A stretch of 64,000 bases of DNA. Source: Budorcas taxicolor. Its lineage: Eukaryota; Chordata; Mammalia; Artiodactyla; Bovidae. The stretch lies in the NCBI RefSeq assembly GCF_023091745.1, contig NW_026291482.1, positions 248,001 through 312,000 on the forward strand. Reading direction: 5' to 3'. The translations under genes and the position numbers were made by a program. How positions within the stretch are numbered: the stretch's first letter is position 1; the number at the start of each line of letters is the position of its first letter. Below the pieces are notes generated by a model that saw only the letters and a list, made by a program, of their open reading frames with translations, did not search any database and was not told the origin of the DNA. Below are positions 46,201-58,000 of the stretch, piece by piece.

Positions 46201-48451
46201 CCTCGTGATTCCTCTCGAGTGGAGACGGGTATGTCGGGGAACTTCTTGATTTGCACCAAGGGTGTGAAGGACCCTTTCGAAGTTCCAGAGGTGAGGTGTG
46301 ATCAGCCTCGAGACGCCTCAGCGGAAATGGGCCTCATCTCGCCTGGAGGGGAGAACCTCCTGGATTTTCTCGAGTTGCGGCAGGTCTTCTCGAGTTACGA
46401 CGGGGACCTCAGGGACCCGCTCTGGTGGCCTCAGGAAAGGCCAGTCCCCATGCGAGTTGCTAGGGGACCTCTCGGGATTCCTCTCCCGTCCATGCCGGGG
46501 CCTCAGTCCTTGTGTGGAGTCGGGGCCGGAACCTGAGGATTCCTCTCCAGTGTTGCCATGGATCTTGGGGTGCTTCTGAGTCTCCCCAGGGGAGTCAGGC
46601 CTCGTCTCGAGTGGGGGCATGCACGTGCGCTTTCCTCCCGAGCTGCAGCAGTAGTGTCACGCTTCCTGTCACGTGGATCAAGGGATCTGTGGCTTTCCCT
46701 CGAGGCTGTCCCTCGAGGCTTTCCCAAGATGCTTTCCCACAGGGCTGTGCCACGTGCCACCTTGGTGTGAGTCGATCCTCGGCGTGAAAGACGAGCCAGT
46801 GAAGGGAAAAGAGGTTCCCCTGGAATGGACTGAGACATCTGGGGGACTCTTGGAATGGTGGCACGACCCTGGAGTTCCTCTCGCCGTTCCTGTTGAGAGG
46901 GCCTTCTCTTGAGATGCGACGGGAACGCCGGGAACTCTTTCCCGACGAAGCAGGGAAAGGATCCCTCATCTCGAGCTACGAGGCGGAAACGGGGCTCCTC
47001 TGGATGTGGGCGGGACCCTCGTGATTCCTCTCGAGTGGAGACGGGTATGTCGGGGAACTACTTGATTTGCACCAAGGGTGTGAAGGACCCTTTCGAAGTT
47101 CCAGAGGGGAGGTGTGATCAGCCTCGAGACGCCTCAGCGGAAATGGGCCTCATCTCGCCTGGAGGGGAGAACCTCCTGGATTTTCTCGAGTTGCGGCAGG
47201 TCTTCTCGAGTTACGACGGGGACCTCAGGGACCCGCTCTGGTGGCCTCAGGAAAGGCCAGTCCCCATGCGAGTTGCTAGGGGACCTCTCGGGATTCCTCT
47301 CCCGTCCATGCCGGGGCCTCAGTCCTTGTGTGGAGTCGGGGCCGGAACCTGAGGATTCCTCTCCAGTGTTGCCATGGATCTTGGGGTGCTTCTGAGTCTC
47401 CCCAGGGGAGTCAGGCCTCGTCTCGAGTGGGGGCATGCACGTGCGCTTTCCTCCCGAGCTGCAGCAGTAGTGTCACGCTTCCTGTCACGTGGATCAAGGG
47501 ATCTGTGGCTTTCCCTCGAGGCTGTCCCTCGAGGCTTTCCCACGAGGCTTTCCCACAGGGCTGTGCCACGTGCCACCTTGGTGTGAGTCGATCCTCGGCG
47601 TGAAAGACAAGCCGGTGAAGGGAAAAGAGGTTCTTCTGGAATGGACTGAGACATCTGGGGGACTCTTGGAATGGTGGCACGACCCTGGAGTTCCTCTCGC
47701 CGTTCCTGTTGAGAGGGCCTCCTCTTGAGATGCGTCGGGAACGCCGGGAACTCTTTCCCGACGAAGCAGGGAAAGGATCCCTCATCTCGAGCTACGAGGC
47801 GGAAACGGGGCTCCTCTGGATGTGGGCGGGACCCTCGTGATTCCTGTCGAGTGGAGACGGGTATTTCGGGGAACTTCTTGATTTGCACCAAGGGTGTGAA
47901 GGACCCTTTCGAAGTTCCAGAGGTGAGGTGTGATCAGCCTCGAGACGCCTCAGCGGAAATGGGCCTCATCTCGCCTGGAAGGGAGAACCTCCTGGATTTT
48001 CTCGAGTTGCGCCAGGTTTTCTCGAGTTACGACGGGGACCTCAGGGACCCGCTCTGGTGGCCTCAGGAAAGGCCAGTCCCCATGCGAGTTGCTAGGGGAC
48101 CTCTCGGGATTCCTCTCCCGTCCATGCCGGGGCCTCAGTCCTTGTGTGGAATCGGGGCCGGAACCTGAGGATTCCTCTCCAGTGTTGCCATGGATCTTGG
48201 GGTGCTTCTGAGTCTCCCCAGGGGAGTCAGGCCTCGTCTCGAGTGGGGGCATGCACGTGCGCTTTCCTCCCGAGCTGCAGCAGTAGTGTCACGCTTCCTG
48301 TCACGTGGATCAAGGGATCTGTGGCTTTCCCTCGAGGCTGTCCCTCGAGGCTTTCCCAAGATGCTTTCCCACAGGGCTGTGCCACGTGCCACCTTGGTGT
48401 GAGTTGATCCTCGGCGTGAAAGACGAGCCAGTGAAGGGAAAAGAGGTTCCC
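46201..48451. repeat. Dimeric satellite region (units 58-60)
   Basis: Units 58 and 60 (46558, 48190) share CGAGCCAGTGAAG and GGAACTACTTG at a 1632-bp offset. Units 59 and 61 (47374, 49006) share GAAAGACAAGCCGG, GGTTCTTCTGG and GCGTCGGG. The region is therefore a two-copy dimer of an AAGATG-type and an ordinary monomer. Its right copy runs into the tetramer duplication that starts at 48452. Confidence 0.8.
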
Positions 48452-51400
48452 CTGGAATGGACTGAGACATCTGGGGGACTCTTGGAATGGTGGCACGACC
48501 CTGGAGTTCCTCTCGCCGTTCCTGTTGAGAGGGCCTTCTCTTGAGATGCGACGGGAACGCCGGGAACTCTTTCCCGACGAAGCAGGGAAAGGATCCCTCA
48601 TCTCGAGCTACGAGGCGGAAACGGGGCTCCTCTGGATGTGGGCGGGACCCTCGTGATTCCTCTCGAGTGGAGACGGGTATGTCGGGGAACTACTTGATTT
48701 GCACCAAGGGTGTGAAGGACCCTTTCGAAGTTCCAGAGGGGAGGTGTGATCAGCCTCGAGACGCCTCAGCGGAAATGGGCCTCCTCTCGCCTGGAGGGGA
48801 GAACCTCCTGGATTTTCTCGAGTTGCGGCAGGTCTTCTCGAGTTACGACGGGGACCTCAGGGACCCGCTCTGGTGGCCTCAGGAAAGGCCAGTCCCCATG
48901 CGAGTTGCTAGGGGACCTCTCGGGATTCCTCTCCCGTCCATGCCGGGGCCTCAGTCCTTGTGTGGAGTCGGGGCCGGAACCTGAGGATTCCTCTCCAGTG
49001 TTGCCATGGATCTTGGGGTGCTTCTGAGTCTCCCCAGGGGAGTCAGGCCTCGTCTCGAGTGGGGGCATGCACGTGCGCTTTCCTCCCGAGCTGCAGCAGT
49101 AGTGTCACGCTTCCTGTCACGTGGATCAAGGGATCTGTGGCTTTCCCTCGAGGCTGTCCCTCGAGGCTTTCCCACGAGGCTTTCCCACAGGGCTGTGCCA
49201 CGTGCCACCTTGGTGTGAGTCGATCCTCGGCGTGAAAGACAAGCCGGTGAAGGGAAAAGAGGTTCTTCTGGAATGGACTGAGACATCTGGGGGACTCTTG
49301 GAATGGTGGCACGACCCTGGAGTTCCTCTCGCCGTTCCTGTTGAGAGGGCCTCCTCTTGAGATGCGTCGGGAACGCCGGGAACTCTTTCCCGACGAAGCA
49401 GGGAAAGGATCCCTCATCTCGAGCTACGAGGCGGAAACGGGGCTCCTCTGGATGTGGGCGGGACCCTCGTGATTCCTGTCGAGTGGAGACGGGTATGTCG
49501 GGGAACTTCTTGATTTGCACCAAGGGTGTGAAGGACCCTTTCGAAGTTCCAGAGGTGAGGTGTGATCAGCCTCGAGACGCCTCAGCGGAAATGGGCCTCA
49601 TCTCGCCTGGAAGGGAGAACCTCCTGGATTTTCTCGAGTTGCGCCAGGTCTTCTCGAGTTACGACGGGGACCTCAGGGACCCGCTCTGGTGGCCTCAGGA
49701 AAGGCCAGTCCCCATGCGAGTTGCTAGGGGACCTCTCGGGATTCCTCTCCCGTCCAGGCCGGGGCCTCAGTCCTTGTGTGGAATCGGGGCCGGAACCTGA
49801 GGATTCCTCTCCAGTGTTGCCATGGATCTTGGGGTGCTTCTGAGTCTCCCCAGGGGAGTCAGGCCTCGTCTCGAGTGGGGGCATGCACGTGCGCTTTCCT
49901 CCCGAGCTGCAGCAGTAGTGTCACGCTTCCTGTCACGTGGATCAAGGGATCTGTGGCTTTCCCTCGAGGCTGTCCCTCGAGGCTTTCCCACGAGGCTTTC
50001 CCACAGGGCTGTGCCACGTGCCACCTTGGTGTGAGTCGATCCTCGGCGTGAAAGACGAGCCGGTGAAGGGAAAAGAGGTTCCTCTGGAATGGACTGAGAC
50101 ATCTGGGGGACTCTTGGAATGCTGACACGACCCTGGAGTTCCTCTCGCCGTTCCTGTTGAGAGGGCCTCCTCTTGAGATGCGACGGGAACGCCGGGAACT
50201 CTTTCCAGACGAAGCAGGGAAAGGATCCCTCATCTCGAGCTACGAGGCGGAAACGGGGCTCCTCTGGATGTGGGCGGGACCCTCGTGATTCCTCTCGAGT
50301 GGAGACGGGTATGTCGGGGAACTTCTTGATTTGCACCAAGGGTGTGAAGGACCCTTTCGAAGTTCCAGAGGGGAGGTGTGATCAGCCTCGAGACGCCTCA
50401 GCGGAAATGGGCCTCATCTCGCCTGGAGGGGAGAACCTCCTGGATTTTCTCGAGTTGCGGCAGGTCTTCTCGAGTTACGACGGGGACCTCAGGGACCCGC
50501 TCTGGTGGCCTCAGGAAAGGCCAGTCCCCATGCGAGTTGCTAGGGGACCTCTCGGGATTCCTCTCCCGTCCATGCCGGGGCCTCAGTCCTTGTGTGGAGT
50601 CGGGGCCGGAACCTGAGGATTCCTCTCCAGTGTTGCCATGGATCTTGGGGTGCTTCTGAGTCTCCCCAGGGGAGTCAGGCCTCGTCTCGAGTGGGGGCAT
50701 GCACGTGCGCTTTCCTCCCGAGCTGCAGCAGTAGTGTCAAGCTTCCTGTCACGTGGATCAAGGGATCTGTGGCTTTCCCTCGAGGCTGTCCCTCGAGGCT
50801 TTCCCACGAGGCTTTCCCACAGGGCTGTGCCACGTGCCACCTTGGTGTGAGTCGATCCTCGGCGTGAAAGACGAGCCGGTGAAGGGAAAAGAGGTTCCTC
50901 TGGAATGGACTGAGACATCTGGGGGACTCTTGGAATGGTGGCACGACACTGGAGTTCCTCTCGCCGTTCCTGTTGAGAGGGCCTCCTCTTGAGATGCGAC
51001 GGGAACGCCGGGAACTCTTTCCCGACGAAGCAGGGAAAGGATCCCTCATCTCGAGCTACGAGGCGGAAACGGGGCTCCTCTGGATGTGGGCGGGACCCTC
51101 GTGATTCCTCTCGAGTGGAGACGGGTATGTCGGGGAACTTCTTGATTTGCACCAAGGGTGTGAAGGAACCTTTCGAAGTTCCAGAGGTGAGGTGTGATCA
51201 GCCTCGAGACGCCTCAGCGGAAATGGGCCTCATCTCGCCTGGAAGGGAGAACCTCCTGGATTTTCTCGAGTTCGGCAGGTCTTCTCGAGTTACGACGGGG
51301 ACCTCAGGGACCCGCTCTGGTGGCCTCAGGAAACGCCAGTCCCCATGCGAGTTGCTAGGTGACATCTCGGGATTCCTCTCCCGTCCAGGCCGGGGCCTCA

Positions 51401-54400
51401 GTCCTTGTGTGGAATCGGGGCCGGAACCTGAGGATTCCTCTCCACTGTTGCCATGGATCTTGGGGTGCTTCTGAGTCTCCCCAGGGGAGTCAGGCCTCGT
51501 CTCGAGTGGGGGCATGCACGTGCGCTTTCCTCCCGAGCTGCAGCAGTAGTGTCACGCTTCCTGTCACGTGGATCAAGGGATCTGTGGCTTTCCCTCGAGG
51601 CTGTCCCTCGAGGCTTTCCCACGAGGCTTTCCCACAGGGCTGTGCCACGTGCCACCTTGGTGTGAGTCGATCCTCGGCGTGAAAGACGAGCCGGTGAAGG
51701 GAAAAGAGGTTCCTCTGGAATGGACTGAGACATCTGGGGGACTCTTGGAATGGTGGCACGACCCTGGAGTTCCTCTCGCCGTTCCTGTTGAGAGGGCCTT
51801 CTCTTGAGATGCGACGGGAACGCCGGGAACTCTTTCCCGACGAAGCAGGGAAAGGATCCCTCATCTCGAGCTACGAGGCGGAAACGGGGCTCCTCTGGAT
51901 GTGGGCGGGACCCTCGTGATTCCTCTCGAGTGGAGACGGGTATGTCGGGGAACTACTTGATTTGCACCAAGGGTGTGAAGGACCCTTTCGAAGTTCCAGA
52001 GGGGAGGTGTGATCAGCCTCGAGACGCCTCAGCGGAAATGGGCCTCCTCTCGCCTGGAGGGGAGAACCTCCTGGATTTTCTCGAGTTGCGGCAGGTCTTC
52101 TCGAGTTACGACGGGGACCTCAGGGACCCGCTCTGGTGGCCTCAGGAAAGGCCAGTCCCCATGCGAGTTGCTAGGGGACCTCTCGGGATTCCTCTCCCGT
52201 CCATGCCGGGGCCTCAGTCCTTGTGTGGAGTCGGGGCCGGAACCTGAGGATTCCTCTCCAGTGTTGCCATGGATCTTGGGGTGCTTCTGAGTCTCCCCAG
52301 GGGAGTCAGGCCTCGTCTCGAGTGGGGGCATGCACGTGCGCTTTCCTCCCGAGCTGCAGCAGTAGTGTCACGCTTCCTGTCACGTGGATCAAGGGATCTG
52401 TGGCTTTCCCTCGAGGCTGTCCCTCGAGGCTTTCCCACGAGGCTTTCCCACAGGGCTGTGCCACGTGCCACCTTGGTGTGAGTCGATCCTCGGCGTGAAA
52501 GACAAGCCGGTGAAGGGAAAAGAGGTTCTTCTGGAATGGACTGAGACATCTGGGGGACTCTTGGAATGGTGGCACGACCCTGGAGTTCCTCTCGCCGTTC
52601 CTGTTGAGAGGGCCTCCTCTTGAGATGCGTCGGGAACGCCGGGAACTCTTTCCCGACGAAGCAGGGAAAGGATCCCTCATCTCGAGCTACGAGGCGGAAA
52701 CGGGGCTCCTCTGGATGTGGGCGGGACCCTCGTGATTCCTGTCGAGTGGAGACGGGTATGTCGGGGAACTTCTTGATTTGCACCAAGGGTGTGAAGGACC
52801 CTTTCGAAGTTCCAGAGGTGAGGTGTGATCAGCCTCGAGACGCCTCAGCGGAAATGGGCCTCATCTCGCCTGGAAGGGAGAACCTCCTGGATTTTCTCGA
52901 GTTGCGCCAGGTCTTCTCGAGTTACGACGGGGACCTCAGGGACCCGCTCTGGTGGCCTCAGGAAAGGCCAGTCCCCATGCGAGTTGCTAGGGGACCTCTC
53001 GGGATTCCTCTCCCGTCCAGGCCGGGGCCTCAGTCCTTGTGTGGAATCGGGGCCGGAACCTGAGGATTCCTCTCCAGTGTTGCCATGGATCTTGGGGTGC
53101 TTCTGAGTCTCCCCAGGGGAGTCAGGCCTCGTCTCGAGTGGGGGCATGCACGTGCGCTTTCCTCCCGAGCTGCAGCAGTAGTGTCACGCTTCCTGTCACG
53201 TGGATCAAGGGATCTGTGGCTTTCCCTCGAGGCTGTCCCTCGAGGCTTTCCCACGAGGCTTTCCCACAGGGCTGTGCCACGTGCCACCTTGGTGTGAGTC
53301 GATCCTCGGCGTGAAAGACGAGCCGGTGAAGGGAAAAGAGGTTCCTCTGGAATGGACTGAGACATCTGGGGGACTCTTGGAATGCTGACACGACCCTGGA
53401 GTTCCTCTCGCCGTTCCTGTTGAGAGGGCCTCCTCTTGAGATGCGACGGGAACGCCGGGAACTCTTTCCAGACGAAGCAGGGAAAGGATCCCTCATCTCG
53501 AGCTACGAGGCGGAAACGGGGCTCCTCTGGATGTGGGCGGGACCCTCGTGATTCCTCTCGAGTGGAGACGGGTATGTCGGGGAACTTCTTGATTTGCACC
53601 AAGGGTGTGAAGGACCCTTTCGAAGTTCCAGAGGGGAGGTGTGATCAGCCTCGAGACGCCTCAGCGGAAATGGGCCTCATCTCGCCTGGAGGGGAGAACC
53701 TCCTGGATTTTCTCGAGTTGCGGCAGGTCTTCTCGAGTTACGACGGGGACCTCAGGGACCCGCTCTGGTGGCCTCAGGAAAGGCCAGTCCCCATGCGAGT
53801 TGCTAGGGGACCTCTCGGGATTCCTCTCCCGTCCATGCCGGGGCCTCAGTCCTTGTGTGGAGTCGGGGCCGGAACCTGAGGATTCCTCTCCAGTGTTGCC
53901 ATGGATCTTGGGGTGCTTCTGAGTCTCCCCAGGGGAGTCAGGCCTCGTCTCGAGTGGGGGCATGCACGTGCGCTTTCCTCCCGAGCTGCAGCAGTAGTGT
54001 CAAGCTTCCTGTCACGTGGATCAAGGGATCTGTGGCTTTCCCTCGAGGCTGTCCCTCGAGGCTTTCCCACGAGGCTTTCCCACAGGGCTGTGCCACGTGC
54101 CACCTTGGTGTGAGTCGATCCTCGGCGTGAAAGACGAGCCGGTGAAGGGAAAAGAGGTTCCTCTGGAATGGACTGAGACATCTGGGGGACTCTTGGAATG
54201 GTGGCACGACACTGGAGTTCCTCTCGCCGTTCCTGTTGAGAGGGCCTCCTCTTGAGATGCGACGGGAACGCCGGGAACTCTTTCCCGACGAAGCAGGGAA
54301 AGGATCCCTCATCTCGAGCTACGAGGCGGAAACGGGGCTCCTCTGGATGTGGGCGGGACCCTCGTGATTCCTCTCGAGTGGAGACGGGTATGTCGGGGAA

Positions 54401-55043
54401 CTTCTTGATTTGCACCAAGGGTGTGAAGGAACCTTTCGAAGTTCCAGAGGTGAGGTGTGATCAGCCTCGAGACGCCTCAGCGGAAATGGGCCTCATCTCG
54501 CCTGGAAGGGAGAACCTCCTGGATTTTCTCGAGTTCGGCAGGTCTTCTCGAGTTACGACGGGGACCTCAGGGACCCGCTCTGGTGGCCTCAGGAAACGCC
54601 AGTCCCCATGCGAGTTGCTAGGTGACATCTCGGGATTCCTCTCCCGTCCAGGCCGGGGCCTCAGTCCTTGTGTGGAATCGGGGCCGGAACCTGAGGATTC
54701 CTCTCCACTGTTGCCATGGATCTTGGGGTGCTTCTGAGTCTCCCCAGGGGAGTCAGGCCTCGTCTCGAGTGGGGGCATGCACGTGCGCTTTCCTCCCGAG
54801 CTGCAGCAGTAGTGTCACGCTTCCTGTCACGTGGATCAAGGGATCTGTGGCTTTCCCTCGAGGCTGTCCCTCGAGGCTTTCCCACGAGGCTTTCCCACAG
54901 GGCTGTGCCACGTGCCACCTTGGTGTGAGTCGATCCTCGGCGTGAAAGACGAGCCGGTGAAGGGAAAAGAGGTTCCTCTGGAATGGACTGAGACATCTGG
55001 GGGACTCTTGGAATGGTGGCACGACCCTGGAGTTCCTCTCGCC
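48452..55043. repeat. 3263-bp tetramer tandem duplication, no mismatch found
   Basis: 48452-51780 matches 51715-55043 at an offset of 3263 bp (three 816-bp monomers plus one of 815). The bounding differences are 48451 (C) against 51714 (T) and 51781 (G) against 55044 (A). I found no mismatch inside the 3329-bp match in the stretches I compared. Marker variants present in both copies are GACAAGCCGG (49239, 52502), GAATGCTGACACG (50119, 53382), TTTCCAGACG (50204, 53467), GTCAAGCTTCC (50737, 54000), the missing G in GAGTTCGGCAGG (51270, 54533), GGTGACATCTCGG (51358, 54621) and TCCACTGTTGCC (51440, 54703). It is the freshest duplication in the window, or an assembly duplication. Confidence 0.9.
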
Positions 55044-58000
55044 ATTCCTGTTGAGAGGGCCTCCTCTTGAGATGCGACGGGAACGCCGGGAACTCTTTCC
55101 CGACGAAGCAGGGAAAGGATCCCTCATCTCGAGCTACGAGGCGGAAACGGGGCTCCTCTGGATGTGGGCGGGACCCTCGTGATTCCTCTCGAGTGGAGAC
55201 GGGTATGTCGGGGAACTTCTTGATTTGCACCAAGGGTGTGAAGGAACCTTTCGAAGTTCCAGAGGTGAGGTGTGATCAGCCTCGAGACGCCTCAGCGGAA
55301 ATGGGCCTCATCTCGCCTGGAGGGGAGAACCTCCTGGATTTTCTCGAGTTGCGGCAGGTCTTCTCGAGTTACGACGGGGACCTCAGGGACCCGCTCTGGT
55401 GGCCTCAGGAAAGGCCAGTCCCCATGCGAGTTGCTCGGGGACCTCTCGGGATTCCTCTCCCGTCCAGGCCGGGGCCTCAGTCCTTGTGTGGAGTCGGGGC
55501 CGGAACCTGAGGATTCCTCTCCAGTGTTGCCATGGATCTTGGGGTGCTTCTGAGTCTCCCCAGGGGAGTCAGGCCTCGTCTCAAATGGGGGCATGCACGT
55601 GCGCTTTCCTCCCGAGCTGCAGCAGTAGTGTCACGCTTCCTGTCACGTGGATCAAGGGATCTGTGGCTTTCCCTCGAGGCTGTCCCTCGAGGCTTTCCCA
55701 CGACGCTTTCCCACAGGGCTGTGCCACGTGCCACCTTGGTGTGAGTCAATCCTCGGCGTGAAAGACGAGCCGGTGAAGGGAAAAGTGGTTCCTCTGGAAT
55801 GGACTGAGACATCTGGGGGACTCTTGGAATGGTGGCACGACCCTGGAGTTCCTCTCGCCGTTCCTGTTGAGAGGGCCTCCTCTTGAGATGCGACGGGAAC
55901 GCCGGGAACTCTTTCCCGACGAAGCAGGGAAAGGATCCCTCATCTCGAGCTACGAGGCGGAAACGGGGCTCCTCTGGATGTGGGCGGGACCCTCGTGATT
56001 CCTGTCGAGTGGAGACGGGTATGTCGGGGAACTTCTTGATTTGCACCAAGGGTGTGAAGGACCCTTTCGAAGTTCCAGAGGTGAGGTGTGATCAGCCTCG
56101 AGACGCCTCAGCGGTTATGGGCCTCATCTCGCCTGGAGGGCAGAACCTCCTGGATTTTCTCGAGTTGCGGCAGGTCTTCTCGAGTTACGACGGGGACCTC
56201 AGGGACCCGCTCTGGTGGCCTCAGGAAACGCCAGTCCCCATGCGAGTTGCTAGGGGACCTCTCGGGATTCCTCTCCCGTCCATGCCGGGGCCTCAGTCCT
56301 TGTGTGGAGTCGGGGCCGGAATGTGAGGATTCCTCTCCACTGTTGCCATGGATCTTGGGGTGCTTCTGAGTCTCCCCAGGGGAGTCAGGCCTCGTCTCGA
56401 GTGGGGGCATGCACGTGCGCTTTCCTCCCGAGCTGCAGCAGTAGTGTCACGCTTCCTGTCACGTGGATCAAGGGATCTGTGGCTTTCCCTCGAGGCTGTC
56501 CCTCGAGGCTTTCCCACGAGGCTTTCCCACAGGGTTGTGCCACGTGCCACCTTGGTGTGAGTCGATCCTCGGCGTGAAAGACGAGCCGGGGAAGGGAAAA
56601 GAGTTTCCTCTGGAACGGACTGAGACATCTGGGGGACTCTTGGAATGGAGGCACGACCCTGGAGTTCCTCTCTCCGTTCCTGTTGAGAGGGCCTCCTCTT
56701 GAGATTCGACGGGAACGCTGCGAACTCTTTCCCGACGAAGCAGGGAAAGGATCCCTCATCTCGAGCTACGAGGCGGAAACGGGGCTCCTCTGGATGTGGG
56801 CGGGACCCTCGTGTTTCCTCTCGAGTGGAGACGGGTATGTCGAGGAACTTCTTGATTTGCACCAAGGGTGTGAAGGACCCTTTCGAAGTTCCAGAGGGGA
56901 GGTGTGATCAGCCTCGAGACGTCTCAGCGGAAATGGGCCTCATCTCGCCTGGAGGGGAGAACCTCCTGGATTTTCTCGAGTTGCGACAGGTCTTCTCGAG
57001 TTACGACGGGGACCTCAGGGAACCGCTCTGGTGGCCTCAGGAAAGGCCAGTCCCCATGCGAGTTGCTAGGGGACCTCTCGGGATTCCTCTCCCGTCCAGG
57101 CCGGGGCATCAGTCCTTGTGTGGAGTCGGGGCCGGAACCTGAGGATTCCTCTCCAGTGTTGCCATGGATCTTGGGGTGCTTCTGAGTCTCCCCAGGGGAG
57201 TCAGGCCTCGTCTCGAGTGGGGGCATGCACGTGCGCTTTCCTCCCGAGCTGCAGCAGTAGTGTCACGCTTCCTGTCACGTGGATCAAGGGATCTGTGGCT
57301 TTCCCTCGAGGCTGTCCCACGAGGCTTTCCCACGAGGCTTTCCCACAGGGCTGTGCCACGTGCCACCTTGGTGTGAGTCGATCCTCGGCGTGAAAGACGA
57401 GCCGGTGAAGGGAAAAGAGGTTCCTCTGGAATGGACTGAGACATCTGGGGGACTCTTGGAATGGTGGCACGACCCTGGAGTTCCTCTCGCCGTTCCTGTT
57501 GAGAGGGCCTCCTCTTGAGATGCGACGGGAACGCCGGGAACTCTTTCCCGACGAAGCAGGGAAAGGATCCCTCATCTCGAGCTACGAGGCGGAAACGGGG
57601 CTCCTCTGGATGTGGGCGGGACCCTCGTGATTCCTCTCGAGTGGAGACGGGTATGTCGGGGAACTTCTTGATTTGCACCAAGGGTGTGAAGGACCCTTTC
57701 GAAGTTCCAGAGGTGAGGTGTGATCAGCCTCGAGACGCCTCAGCGGAAATGGGCCTCATCTCGCCTGGAGGGGAGAACCTCCTGGATTTTCTCGAGTTGC
57801 GGCAGGTCTTCTCGAGTTACGACGGGGACCTCAGGGACCCGCTCTGGTGGCCTCAGGAAAGGCCAGTCCCCATGCGAGTTGCTATGGGACCTCTCAGGAT
57901 TCCTCTCCCGTCCATGCCGGGGCCTCAGTCCTTGTGTGGAGTCGGGGCCGGAACGTGAGGATTCCTCTCCAGTGTTGCCATGGATCTTGGGGTGCTTCTG

